Positions 45,818 through 59,085 of a stretch of 64,000 nucleotides of DNA are shown here, piece after piece. The position numbers and the translations under genes are program-made. Positions within the stretch are counted from its first letter, which is position 1, and every line of letters begins with the position of its first letter. The notes under the pieces were generated by a model. That model had not been told where the DNA came from, ran no database searches, and saw only the letters and a program-made list of their open reading frames with translations. This DNA comes from Isoperla grammatica (lineage: Eukaryota; Arthropoda; Insecta; Plecoptera; Perlodidae): the NCBI GenBank assembly GCA_945910005.1, contig CAMDTW010000545.1, positions 60,925-124,924 of the forward strand, in the 5' to 3' direction.

Positions 45818-48800
45818 GGGATTCCTAAGGGTTTCAACCAAAGTTGACAAATCGTTGTTTTAGAGCGTTTCAGGCTCTAATAAGCACAATTTGTCCATTT
45901 CGTCACATTTCGATATCTTCTATAGAAGTTACACCCTCCGTCGAAAAATAAGAATTATAGGTTGCATTCTTCAAGAGTATAATGAAAATGCATAAATTGA
46001 GTTTTTTCGTCGTTTTTGGTTAAAATATGGATAAAATATAGAAATTGGCTGATTTCAGTCTATCTACCACAAACTTCGAGTTTTAAGAGGAATCTTGCAT
46101 ACAGCTGGGATTCCTAAGGGTTTCAACCAAAGTTGACAAATCGTTGTTTTAGAGCGTTTCAGGCTCCAATTAGCACAATTTGTCCATTTCGTCACATTTC
46201 GATAACTTCTATAGAAGTTACACCCTCCGTTGAAAAATAAGAATTATAGGCTGCATTCTTCAAGAGTATAATGAAAATGCATAAATTGAGTTTTTTCGTC
46301 GTTTTTGGTTAAAATATGCATAAAATATAAAAATTGGCTGATTTTAGTCTATCTACCACAAACTTCCAGTTTTAAGAGGAATCTTGCATACGGCTGGGAT
46401 TCCTAAGGGTTTCAACCAAATTGCACAAATCGTTGTTTTAGAGCGTTTCAGGCTCCAATAAGCACAATTTGTCCATTTCGTCACATTTCGATAACTTCTA
46501 TAGAAGTTACACCCTCCGTCGAAAAATAAGAATTATAGGTTGCATTCTCAAGAGTATAATGAAAATGCATAAATTGAGTTTTTTCGTCGTTTTTGGTTAA
46601 AATATGCATAAAAAATAGAAATTGGCCGATTTCAGTCTATCTACCACAAACTTCCAGTTTTAAGAGGAATCTTGCATACAGCTGGGATTCCTAAGGGTTT
46701 CAACCAAAGTTGACAAATCGTTGTTTTAGAGCGTTTCAGGCTCCAATAAGCACAATTTGTCCATTTCGTCACATTTCGATAACTTCTATAGAAGTTACAC
46801 CCTCCGTTGAAAAATAAGAATTATAGGCTGCATTCTTCAAGAGTATAATGAAAATGAATAAATTGAGTTTTTCGTCGTTTTTGGTAAAAATATGCATAAA
46901 ATATAGAAATTGGCTGATTTCAGTGTATCTACCACAAACTTCCAGTTTTAAGAGGAATCTTGCATACGGCTGGGATTCCTAAGGGTTTCAACCAAAGTTG
47001 ACAAATCGTTGTTTTAGAGCGTTTCAGGCTCCAATAAGCACAATTTGTCCATTTCGTAACATTTCGATAACTACTTTAGAAGTTACACCAACCGTTGAAA
47101 AATAATAATGTTATTGTGCATTCTGAAAGAGTATTATGAAAATGCATAAATTGAGTTTTTTGGTCGTTTTTGGTTAAAATATGCATAAAATATAGAAATT
47201 GGTTGATTTTAGTCTATCTACCACAAACTTCCAGTTTTAAGAGGAATCTTGCATACGGCCGGGATTCCTAAGGGTTTCAACCAAAGTTGACAAATCGTTG
47301 TTTTAGAGCGTTTCAGGCTCCAATAAGCACAATTTGTCCATTTCGTCACATTTCGATAAATTCTATAGAAGTTACACCCTCCGTTGAAAAATAAGAATTA
47401 TAGGCTGCATTCTTCAAGAGTATAATGAAAATGCATAAATTAAGTTTTTTCGTCGTTTTTGGTTAAAATATGCATAAAATATAGAAATTGGCTGATTTTA
47501 GTCTATCTACCACAAACTTCCAGTTTTAAGAGGAATCTTGCATACGGCTGGGATTCCTAAGGGTTTCAACCAAATTGCACAAATCGTTGTTTTAGAGCGT
47601 TTCAGGCTCCAATAAGCACAATTTGTCCATTTCGTCACATTTCGATAACTTCTATAGAAGTTACACCCTCCGTTGAAAAATAAGAATTATAGGCTGCATT
47701 CTTCAAGAGTATAATGAAAATGCATAAATTGAGTTTTTTCGTCGTTTTTGGTTAAAATATGCATAAAATATAGAAATTGGCTGATTTTAGTCTATCTACC
47801 ACAAACTTCCAGTTTTAAGAGGAATCTTGCATACGGCTGGGATTCCTAAGGGTTTCAACCAAATTGCACAAATCGTTGTTTTAGAGCGTTTCAGGCTCCA
47901 ATAAGCACAATTTGTCCATTTCGTCACATTTCGATAACTTCTATAGAAGTTACACCCTCCGTCGAAAAATAAGAATTATAGGTTGCATTCTCAAGAGTAT
48001 AATGAAAATGCATAAATTGAGTTTTTTCGTCGTTTTTGGTTAAAATATGCATAAAAAATAGAAATTGGCCGATTTCAGTCTATCTACCACAAACTTCCAG
48101 TTTTAAGAGGAATCTTGCATAAGGCCGGGATTCCTAAGGGTTTCAACCAAAGTTGACAAATCGTTGTTTTAGAGCGTTTCAGGCTCAAATAAGCACAATT
48201 TGTCCATTTCGTCACATTTCGATATCTTCTATAGAAGTTAGACCCTCCGTCGAAAAATAAGAATTATAGGTTGCATTCTTCAAGAGTATAATGGAAATGG
48301 ATAAATTGAGTTTTTTCGTCGTTTTTGGTTAAAATATGGATAAAATATAGAAATTGGCTGATTTCAGTCTATCTACCACAAACTTCGAGTTTTAAGAGGA
48401 ATCTTGCATACAGCTGGGATTCCTAAGGGTTTCAACCAAAGTTAACAAATCGTTGTTTTAGAGCGTTTCAGGCTCCAATAAGCACAATTTGTCCATTTCG
48501 TCACATTTCGATAACTTCTATAGAAGTAACACCCTCCGTTGAAAAATAAGAATTATAGGCTGCATTCTTCAAGAGTATAATGAAAATGCATAAATTGAGT
48601 TTTTTCGTCGTTTTTGGTTAAAACATGCATAAAATATAGAAATTGGCTGACTTAAGTCTATCTACCACAAACTTCCAGTTTTAAGAGGAATCTTGCATAT
48701 GGCTGGGATTCCTAAGGGTTTACACCAAATTGCACAAATCGTTGTTTTAGAGCGTTTCAGGCTCCAATAAGCACAATTTGTCCATTTCGTCACATTTCGA

Positions 48801-50727
48801 TAACTTCTATAGAAGTTACACCCTCCGTTGAAAAATAAGAATTATAGGCTGCATTCCTCAAGAGTATAATGAAAATGCATAAATTGAGTTTTTTCGTCGT
48901 TTTTGGTAAAAATATGCATAAAATATAGAAATTGGCTGATTTCAGTGTATCTACCACAAACTTCCAGTTTTAAGAGGAATCTTGCATACGGCTGGGATTC
49001 CTAAGGGTTTCAACCAAAGTTGACAAATCGTTGTTTTAGAGCGTTTCAGGCTCCAATAAGCACAATTTGTCCATTTCGTCACATTTCGATAACTACTTTA
49101 GAAGTTACACCAACCGTTGAAAAATAATAATGTTAGTGTGCATTCTGAAAGAGTATTATGAAAATGCATAAATTGAGTTTTTTGGTCGTTTTTGGTTAAA
49201 ATATGCATAAAATATAGAAATTGGCTGATTTTAGTCTATCTACCACAAACTTCCAGTTTTAAGAGGAATCTTGCATACAGCCGGGATTCCTAAGGGTTTC
49301 AACCAAAGTTGACAAATCGTTGTTTTAGAGCGTTTCATGCTCCAATAAGCACAATTTGTCCATTTCGTCACATTTCGATAAATTCTATAGAAGTTACACC
49401 CTCCGTTGAAAAATAAGAATTATAGGCTGCATTCTTCAAGAGTATAATGAAAATGCATAAATTGAGTTTTTTCGTCGTTTTTGGTTAAAATATGCATAAA
49501 ATATAGAAATTGGCTGATATTAGTCCATCTAGCACAAACTTCCAGTTTTAAGAGGAATCTTGCATACGGCTGGGATTCCTAAGGGTTTCAACCAAATCGC
49601 ACAAATCGTTGTTTTAGAGCGTTTCAGGCTCCAATAAGCACAATTTGTCCATTTCGTCACATTTCGATAACTTCTATAGAAGTTACACCCTCCGTTGAAA
49701 AATAAGAATTATAGGCTGCATTCTTCAAGAGTATAATGAAAATGCGTAAATTGAGTTTTTTCGTCGTTTTTGGTTAAAATATGCATAAAATATAGAAATT
49801 TGCTGATTTCAGTCTATCTACCACAAACTTCCAGTTTTAAGAGGAATCTTGCATACGGCCGGGATTCCTAAGGGTTTCAACCAAAGTTGACAAATCGTTG
49901 TTTTAGAGCGTTTCAGGCTCCAATAAGCACAATTTGTCCATTTCGTCACATTTCGATATCTTCTATAGAAGTTACACCCTCCGTCGAAAAATAAGAAGTA
50001 TAGGTTGCATTCTTCAAGAGTATAATGAAAATGCATAAATTGAGTTGTTTCTTCGTTTTTGGTTAAAATATGGATAAAATATAGAAATTGGCTGATTTCA
50101 GTCTATCTACCACAAACTTCGAGTTTTAAGAGGAATCTTGCATACAGCTGGGATTCCTAAGGGTTTCAACCAAAGTTGACAAATCGTTGTTTTAGAGCGT
50201 TTCAGGCTCCAATAAGCACAATTTGTCCATTTCGTCACATTTCGATAACTTCTATAGAAGTTACACCCTCCGTTGAAAAATAAGAATTATAGGCTGCATT
50301 CTTCAAGAGTATAATGAAAATGCATAAATTGAGTTTTTTCGTCGTTTTTGTTTAAAATATGCATAAAATATAAAAATTTGCTGATTTTTGTCTATCTACC
50401 ACAAACTTCCAGTTTTAAGAGGAATCTTGCATACGGCTGGGATTCCTAAGGATTTCAACCAAATTGCACAAATCGTTGTTTTAGAGCGTTTCAGGCTCCA
50501 ATAAGCACAATTTGTCCATTTCGTCACATTTCGATAACTTCTATAGAAGTTACACCCTCCGATGAAATATAAGAATTATAGGCTGCATTCTTCAAGAGTA
50601 TAATGAAAATGCATAAATTGAGTTTTTTCGTCGTTTTTGGTTAAAATATGCATAAAATATAGAAATTGGCTGATTTTAGTCTATCTACCACAAACTTCCA
50701 GTTTTAAGAGGAATCTTGCATAAGGCC
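45818..50727 (+). repeat. 17-monomer unit, first copy (4910 bp)
   Basis: Matches 50728-55638 end to end in tandem. Shared rare marks: AAAATGAATAAATTG (46851/51761), GGTTGATTTTAG, AAATTAAGTTTTTT, GGCTCAAATAAGC, ATGGAAATGGATAAATTG (48291/53203), AAAACATGCATAAAA with GACTTAAG, CATTCCTCAAG, CATGCTCC, GATATTAGTCCATCTAGC (49514/54426), GAAATTTGCTG, GAGTTGTTTCTTCG, and CCGATGAAATATAAG (50561/55472). Offset is 4910-4912 bp, varying only by three single-base indels. Private to this copy: GAGTTTTTCG (one T short, near 46868), CGTAACATT near 47057, GTTAACAAATCG near 48443 and AAGAAGTATAGG near 49995. Confidence 0.92.
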
Positions 50728-53700
50728 GGGATTCCTAAGGGTTTCAACCAAAGTTGACAAATCGTTGTTTTAGAGCGTTTCAGGCTCTAATAAGCACAAT
50801 TTGTCCATTTCGTCACATTTCGATATCTTCTATAGAAGTTACACCCTCCGTCGAAAAATAAGAATTATAGGTTGCATTCTTCAAGAGTATAATGAAAATG
50901 CATAAATTGAGTTTTTTCGTCGTTTTTGGTTAAAATATGGATAAAATATAGAAATTGGCTGATTTCAGTCTATCTACCACAAACTTCGAGTTTTAAGAGG
51001 AATCTTGCATACAGCTGGGATTCCTAAGGGTTTCAACCAAAGTTGACAAATCGTTGTTTTAGAGCGTTTCAGGCTCAAATTAGCACAATTTGTCCATTTC
51101 GTCACATTTCGATAACTTCTATAGAAGTTACACCCTCCGTTGAAAAATAAGAATTATAGGCTGCATTCTTCAAGAGTATAATGAAAATGCATAAATTGAG
51201 TTTTTTCGTCGTTTTTGGTTAAAATATGCATAAAATATAAAAATTGGCTGATTTTAGTCTATCTACCACAAACTTCCAGTTTTAAGAGGAATCTTGCATA
51301 CGGCTGGGATTCCTAAGGGTTTCAACCAAATTGCACAAATCGTTGTTTTAGAGCGTTTCAGGCTCCAATAAGCACAATTTGTCCATTTCGTCACATTTCG
51401 ATAACTTCTATAGAAGTTACACCCTCCGTCGAAAAATAAGAATTATAGGTTGCATTCTCAAGAGTATAATGAAAATGCATAAATTGAGTTTTTTCGTCGT
51501 TTTTGGTTAAAATATGCATAAAAAATAGAAATTGGCCGATTTCAGTCTATCTACCACAAACTTCCAGTTTTAAGAGGAATCTTGCATACAGCTGGGATTC
51601 CTAAGGGTTTCAACCAAAGTTGACAAATCGTTGTTTTAGAGCGTTTCAGGCTCCAATAAGCACAATTTGTCCATTTCGTCACATTTCGATAACTTCTATA
51701 GAAGTTACACCCTCCGTTGAAAAATAAGAATTATAGGCTGCATTCTTCAAGAGTATAATGAAAATGAATAAATTGAGTTTTTTCGTCGTTTTTGGTAAAA
51801 ATATGCATAAAATATAGAAATTGGCTGATTTCAGTGTATCTACCACAAACTTCCAGTTTTAAGAGGAATCTTGCATACGGCTGGGATTCCTAAGGGTTTC
51901 AACCAAAGTTGACAAATCGTTGTTTTAGAGCGTTTCAGGCTCCAATAAGCACAATTTGTCCATTTCGTCACATTTCGATAACTACTTTAGAAGTTACACC
52001 AACCGTTGAAAAATAATAATGTTATTGTGCATTCTGAAAGAGTATTATGAAAATGCATAAATTGAGTTTTTTGGTCGTTTTTGGTTAAAATATGCATAAA
52101 ATATAGAAATTGGTTGATTTTAGTCTATCTACCACAAACTTCCAGTTTTAAGAGGAATCTTGCATACGGCCGGGATTCCTAAGGGTTTCAACCAAAGTTG
52201 ACAAATCGTTGTTTTAGAGCGTTTCAGGCTCCAATAAGCACAATTTGTCCATTTCGTCACATTTCGATAAATTCTATAGAAGTTACACCCTCCGTTGAAA
52301 AATAAGAATTATAGGCTGCATTCTTCAAGAGTATAATGAAAATGCATAAATTAAGTTTTTTCGTCGTTTTTGGTTAAAATATGCATAAAATATAGAAATT
52401 GGCTGATTTTAGTCTATCTACCACAAACTTCCAGTTTTAAGAGGAATCTTGCATACGGCTGGGATTCCTAAGGGTTTCAACCAAATTGCACAAATCGTTG
52501 TTTTAGAGCGTTTCAGGCTCCAATAAGCACAATTTGTCCATTTCGTCACATTTCGATAACTTCTATAGAAGTTACACCCTCCGTTGAAAAATAAGAATTA
52601 TAGGCTGCATTCTTCAAGAGTATAATGAAAATGCATAAATTGAGTTTTTTCGTCGTTTTTGGTTAAAATATGCATAAAATATAGAAATTGGCTGATTTTA
52701 GTCTATCTACCACAAACTTCCAGTTTTAAGAGGAATCTTGCATACGGCTGGGATTCCTAAGGGTTTCAACCAAATTGCACAAATCGTTGTTTTAGAGCGT
52801 TTCAGGCTCCAATAAGCACAATTTGTCCATTTCGTCACATTTCGATAACTTCTATAGAAGTTACAACCCTCCGTCGAAAAATAAGAATTATAGGTTGCAT
52901 TCTCAAGAGTATAATGAAAATGCATAAATTGAGTTTTTTCGTCGTTTTTGGTTAAAATATGCATAAAAAATAGAAATTGGCCGATTTCAGTCTATCTACC
53001 ACAAACTTCCAGTTTTAAGAGGAATCTTGCATAAGGCCGGGATTCCTAAGGGTTTCAACCAAAGTTGACAAATCGTTGTTTTAGAGCGTTTCAGGCTCAA
53101 ATAAGCACAATTTGTCCATTTCGTCACATTTCGATATCTTCTATAGAAGTTAGACCCTCCGTCGAAAAATAAGAATTATAGGTTGCATTCTTCAAGAGTA
53201 TAATGGAAATGGATAAATTGAGTTTTTTCGTCGTTTTTGGTTAAAATATGGATAAAATATAGAAATTGGCTGATTTCAGTCTATCTACCACAAACTTCGA
53301 GTTTTAAGAGGAATCTTGCATACAGCTGGGATTCCTAAGGGTTTCAACCAAAGTTGACAAATCGTTGTTTTAGAGCGTTTCAGGCTCCAATAAGCACAAT
53401 TTGTCCATTTCGTCACATGTCGATAACTTCTATAGAAGTAACACCCTCCGTTGAAAAATAAGAATTATAGGCTGCATTCTTCAAGAGTATAATGAAAATG
53501 CATAAATTGAGTTTTTTCGTCGTTTTTGGTTAAAACATGCATAAAATATAGAAATTGGCTGACTTAAGTCTATCTACCACAAACTTCCAGTTTTAAGAGG
53601 AATCTTGCATATGGCTGGGATTCCTAAGGGTTTACACCAAATTGCACAAATCGTTGTTTTAGAGCGTTTCAGGCTCCAATAAGCACAATTTGTCCATTTC

Positions 53701-55638
53701 GTCACATTTCGATAACTTCTATAGAAGTTACACCCTCCGTTGAAAAATAAGAATTATAGGCTGCATTCCTCAAGAGTATAATGAAAATGCATAAATTGAG
53801 TTTTTTCGTCGTTTTTGGTAAAAATATGCATAAAATATAGAAATTGGCTGATTTCAGTGTATCTACCACAAACTTCCAGTTTTAAGAGGAATCTTGCATA
53901 CGGCTGGGATTCCTAAGGGTTTCAACCAAAGTTGACAAATCGTTGTTTTAGAGCGTTTCAGGCTCCAATAAGCACAATTTGTCCATTTCGTCACATTTCG
54001 ATAACTACTTTAGAAGTTACACCAACCGTTGAAAAATAATAATGTTAGTGTGCATTCTGAAAGAGTATTATGAAAATGCATAAATTGAGTTTTTTGGTCG
54101 TTTTTGGTTAAAATATGCATAAAATATAGAAATTGGCTGATTTTAGTCTATCTACCACAAACTTCCAGTTTTAAGAGGAATCTTGCATACAGCCGGGATT
54201 CCTAAGGGTTTCAACCAAAGTTGACAAATCGTTGTTTTAGAGCGTTTCATGCTCCAATAAGCACAATTTGTCCATTTCGTCACATTTCGATAAATTCTAT
54301 AGAAGTTACACCCTCCGTTGAAAAATAAGAATTATAGGCTGCATTCTTCAAGAGTATAATGAAAATGCATAAATTGAGTTTTTTCGTCGTTTTTGGTTAA
54401 AATATGCATAAAATATAGAAATTGGCTGATATTAGTCCATCTAGCACAAACTTCCAGTTTTAAGAGGAATCTTGCATACGGCTGGGATTCCTAAGGGTTT
54501 CAACCAAATCGCACAAATCGTTGTTTTAGAGCGTTTCAGGCTCCAATAAGCACAATTTGTCCATTTCGTCACATTTCGATAACTTCTATAGAAGTTACAC
54601 CCTCCGTTGAAAAATAAGAATTATAGGCTGCATTCTTCAAGAGTATAATGAAAATGCGTAAATTGAGTTTTTTCGTCGTTTTTGGTTAAAATATGCATAA
54701 AATATAGAAATTTGCTGATTTCAGTCTATCTACCACAAACTTCCAGTTTTAAGAGGAATCTTGCATACGGCCGGGATTCCTAAGGGTTTCAACCAAAGTT
54801 GACAAATCGTTGTTTTAGAGCGTTTCAGGCTCCAATAAGCACAATTTGTCCATTTCGTCACATTTCGATATCTTCTATAGAAGTTACACCCTCCGTCGAA
54901 AAATAAGAATATAGGTTGCATTCTTCAAGAGTATAATGAAAATGCATAAATTGAGTTGTTTCTTCGTTTTTGGTTAAAATATGGATAAAATATAGAAATT
55001 GGCTGATTTCAGTCTATCTACCACAAACTTCGAGTTTTAAGAGGAATCTTGCATACAGCTGGGATTCCTAAGGGTTTCAACCAAAGTTGACAAATCGTTG
55101 TTTTAGAGCGTTTCAGGCTCCAATAAGCACAATTTGTCCATTTCGTCACATTTCGATAACTTCTATAGAAGTTACACCCTCCGTTGAAAAATAAGAATTA
55201 TAGGCTGCATTCTTCAAGAGTATAATGAAAATGCATAAATTGAGTTTTTTCGTCGTTTTTGTTTAAAATATGCATAAAATATAAAAATTTGCTGATTTTT
55301 GTCTATCTACCACAAACTTCCAGTTTTAAGAGGAATCTTGCATACGGCTGGGATTCCTAAGGATTTCAACCAAATTGCACAAATCGTTGTTTTAGAGCGT
55401 TTCAGGCTCCAATAAGCACAATTTGTCCATTTCGTCACATTTCGATAACTTCTATAGAAGTTACACCCTCCGATGAAATATAAGAATTATAGGCTGCATT
55501 CTTCAAGAGTATAATGAAAATGCATAAATTGAGTTTTTTCGTCGTTTTTGGTTAAAATATGCATAAAATATAGAAATTGGCTGATTTTAGTCTATCTACC
55601 ACAAACTTCCAGTTTTAAGAGGAATCTTGCATACGGCT
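50728..55638 (+). repeat. 17-monomer unit, second copy (4911 bp)
   Basis: Tandem copy of 45818-50727. Private changes: GGCTCAAATTAGC at 51076 (first copy CCAATTAG at 46166), TTACAACCCTCC near 52863 (one extra base), CACATGTCG near 53417 and AAGAATATAGG near 54907 (one base lost). With so few differences over 4.9 kb the copies are well above 99% identical by eye. To the right, 55639 onwards departs from the unit: it has CGGCTGGG/ATTGCAC where a third copy would have AAGGCCGGG. Confidence 0.92.
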
Positions 55639-57948
55639 GGGATTCCTAAGGGTTTCAACCAAATTGCACAAATCGTTGTTTTAGAGCGTTTCAGGCTCCA
55701 ATAAGCACAATTTGTCCATTTCGTCACATTTCGATAACTTCTATAGAAGTTACACCCTCCGTCGAAAAATAAGAATTATAGGTTGCATTCTCAAGAGTAT
55801 AATGAAAATGCATAAATTGAGTTTTTTCGTCGTTTTTGGTTAAAATATGGATAAAATATAGAAATTGGCTGATTTCAGTCCATCTACCACAAACTTCGAG
55901 TTTTAAGAGGAATCTTGCATACAGCTGGGATTCCTAAGGGTTTCAACCAAAGTTGACAAATCGTTGTTTTAGAGCGTTTCAGGCTCCAATAAGCACAATT
56001 TGTCCATTTCGTCACATTTCGATAACTTCTATAGAAGTAACACCCTCCGTTGAAAAATAAGAATTATAGGCTGCATTCTTCAAGAGTATAATGAAAATGC
56101 ATTAATTGAGTTTTTTCGTCGTTTTTGGTTAAAATATGCATAAAATATAGAAATTGGCTGATTTCAGTGTATCTACCACAAACTTCCAGTTTTAAGAGGA
56201 ATCTTGCATACGGCTGGGATTCCTAAGGGTTTCAACCAAAGTTGACAAATCGTTGTTTTAGAGCGTTTCAGGCTCCAATAAGCACAATTTGTCCATTTCG
56301 TCACATTTCGATAACTACTTTAGAAGTTACACCAACCGTTGAAAAATAATAATGTTAGTGTGCATTCTGAAAGAGTATTATGAAAATGCATAAATTGAGT
56401 TTTTTGGTCGTTTTTGGTTAAAATATGCATAAAATATTGAAATTGGCTGATTTTAGTCTATCTACCACAAACTTCCAGTTTTAAGAGGAATCTTGCATAC
56501 GGCCGGGATTCCTAAGGGTTTCAACCAAAGTTGACAAATCGTTGTTTTAGAGCGTTTCAGGCTCCAATAAGCACAATTTGTCCATTTCGTCACATTTCGA
56601 TAAATTCTATAGAAGTTACACCCTCCGTTGAAAAATAAGAATTATAGGCTGCATTCTTCAAGAGTATAATGAAAATGCATAAATTGAGTTTTTTCGTTGT
56701 TTTTGGTTAAAATATGCATAAAATATAGAAATTGGCTGATTTAAGTCTATCTACCACAAACTTCCAGTTTTAAGAGGAATCTTGCATACGGCTGGGATTC
56801 CTAAGGATTTCAACCAAATCGCACAAATCGTTGTTTTAGAGCGTTTCAGGCTCCAATAAGCACAATTTGTCCATTTCGTCACATTTCGATAACTACTTTA
56901 GAAGTTACACCCTCCGTTGAAAAATAAGAATTATAGGCTGCATTCTTCAAGAGTATAATGAAAATGCGTAAATTGAGTTTTTTCGTCGTTTTTGGTTAAA
57001 ATATGCATAAAATATAAAAATTGGCTGATTTCAGTCTATCTACCACAAACTTCCAGTTTTAAGAGGAATCTTGCATACGGCCGGGATTCCTAAGGGTTTC
57101 AACCTAGGTTGACAAATCGTTGTTTTAGAGCGTTTCAGGCTCCAATAAGCACAATTTGTCCATTTCGTCACATTTCGATATCTTCTATAGAAGTTACACC
57201 CTCCGTCGAAAAATAAGAATTATAGGTTGCATTCTTCAAGAGTATAATGAAAATGCATAAATTGAGTTTTTTCTTCGTTTTTGGTTAAAATATGGATAAA
57301 ATATAGAAATTGGCTGATTTCAGTCTATCTACCACAAACTTCGAGTTTTAAGAGGAATCTTGCATACAGCTGGGATTCCTAAGGGTTTCAACCAAAGTTG
57401 ACAAATCGTTGTTTTAGAGCGTTTCAGGCTCCAATAAGCACAATTTGTCCATTTCGTCACATTTCGATAACTTCTATAGAAGTTACACCCTCCGTTGAAA
57501 AATAAGAATTATAGGCTGCATTCTTCAAGAGTATAATGAAAATGCATAAATTGAGTTTTTTCGGCGTTTTTGGTTAAAATATGCATAAAATATAGAAATT
57601 GGCTGATTTTAGTCTATCTACCACAAACTTCCAGTTTTAAGAGGAATCTTGCATACGGCTGGGATTCCTAAGGGTTTCAACCAAATTGCACAAATCGTTG
57701 TTTTAGAGCGTTTCAGGCTCCAATAAGCACAATTTGTCCATTTCGTCACATTTCGATAACTTCTATAGAAGTTACACCCTCCGTCGAAAAATAAGAATTA
57801 TAGGTTGCATTCTCAAGAGTATAATGAAAATGCATAAATTGAGTTTTTTCGTCGTTTTTGGTTAAAATATGCATAAAAAATAGAAATTGGCTGATTTCAG
57901 TCTATCTACCACAAACTTCCAGTTTTAAGAGGAATCTTGCATAAGGCC
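55639..57948 (+). repeat. Eight mixed monomers after the 17-monomer duplication
   Basis: 2310 bp, eight monomers with two 288-bp copies. One g-like copy has CATTCTCAAG joined to a b-like end (ATATGGATAAA, CTTCGAG), a hybrid near 55.8 kb. An h copy is at 56332. The copy near 56.9 kb pairs ACTACTTTAGAAG with CACCCTCC, another h/non-h hybrid like that at 39.1 kb. CCTAGG appears at 57103. Confidence 0.75.
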
Positions 57949-59085
57949 GGGATTCCTAAGGGTTTCAACCAAAGTTGACAAATCGTTGTTTTAGGGCGTT
58001 TCAGGCTCTAATAAGCACAATTTGTCCATTTCGTCACATTTCGATATCTTCTATAGAAGTTACACCCTCCGTCGAAAAATAAGAATTATAGGTTGCATTC
58101 TTCAAGAGTATAATGAAAATGCATAAATTGAGTTTTTTCGTCGTTTTTGGTTAAAATATGCATAAAATATAGAAATTGGCTGATTTTAGTCTATCTACCA
58201 CAAACTTCCAGTTTTAAGAGGAATCTTGCATACGGCTGGGATTCCTAAGGATTTCAACCAAATCGCACAAATCGTTGTTTTAGAGCGTTTCAGGCTCCAA
58301 TAAGCACAATTTGTCCATTTCGTCACATTTCGATAACTTCTATAGAAGTTACACCCTCCGTTGAAAAATAAGAATTATAGGCTGCATTCTTCAAGAGTAT
58401 AATGAAAATGCGTAAATTGAGTTTTTTCGTCGTTTTTGGTTAAAATATGCATAAAATATAGAATCTGGCTGATTTCAGTCTATCTACCACAAACTTCCAG
58501 TTTTAAGAGGAATCTTGCATACGGCCGGGATTCCTAAGGGTTTCAACCTAGGTTGACAAATCGTTGTTTTAGAGCGTTTCAGGCTCCAATAAGCACAATT
58601 TGTCCATTTCGTCACATTTCGATATCTTCTATAGAAGTTAAACCCTCCGTCGAAAAATAAGAATTATAGGTTGCATTCTTCAAGAGTATAATGAAAATGC
58701 ATAAATTGAGTTTTTTCTTCGTTTTTGGTTAAAATATGGATAAACTATAGAAATTGGCTGATTTCAGTCTATCTACCACAAACTTCGAGTTTTAAGAGGA
58801 ATCTTGCATACAGCTGGGATTCCTAAGGGTTTCAACCAAAGTTGACAAATCGTTGTTTTAGAGCGTTTCAGGCTCCAATAAGCATAATTTGTCCATTTCG
58901 TCACATTTCGATAACTTCTATAGAAGTAACACCCTCCGTTGAAAAATAAGAATTATAGGCTGCATTCTTCAAGAGTATAATGAAAATGCATAAATTGAAT
59001 TTTTTCGTCGTTTTTGGTTAAAATATGCATAAAATATAGAAATTGGCTGATTTAAGTCTATCTACCACAAACTTCCAGTTTTAAG
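57949..59085 (+). repeat. Segmental duplication, copy 1 (partner 62864-64000)
   Basis: Matches the end of the window at an offset of 4915-4916 bp (17 monomers plus 2-3 bases): AAGGCCGGG starts at 57949/62864, ATAGAATCTGGCTG at 58461/63376, CCTAGG at 58547/63462, GTTAAACCC near 58637/63553, AGCATAATTTG at 58881/63797 and AAATTGAATTTTTTCG near 58993/63911. A private TTTTAGGGCG lies near 57991. Confidence 0.83.

Noticed and set aside
52707..52964. Longest open frame, 85 codons on the minus strand, and seven relatives sharing its sequence
   Set aside because: It lies wholly in satellite sequence, opens because of one extra A in TTACAACCCTCC, has no family resemblance I recognise, and the 289-bp period shifts frame at each copy.
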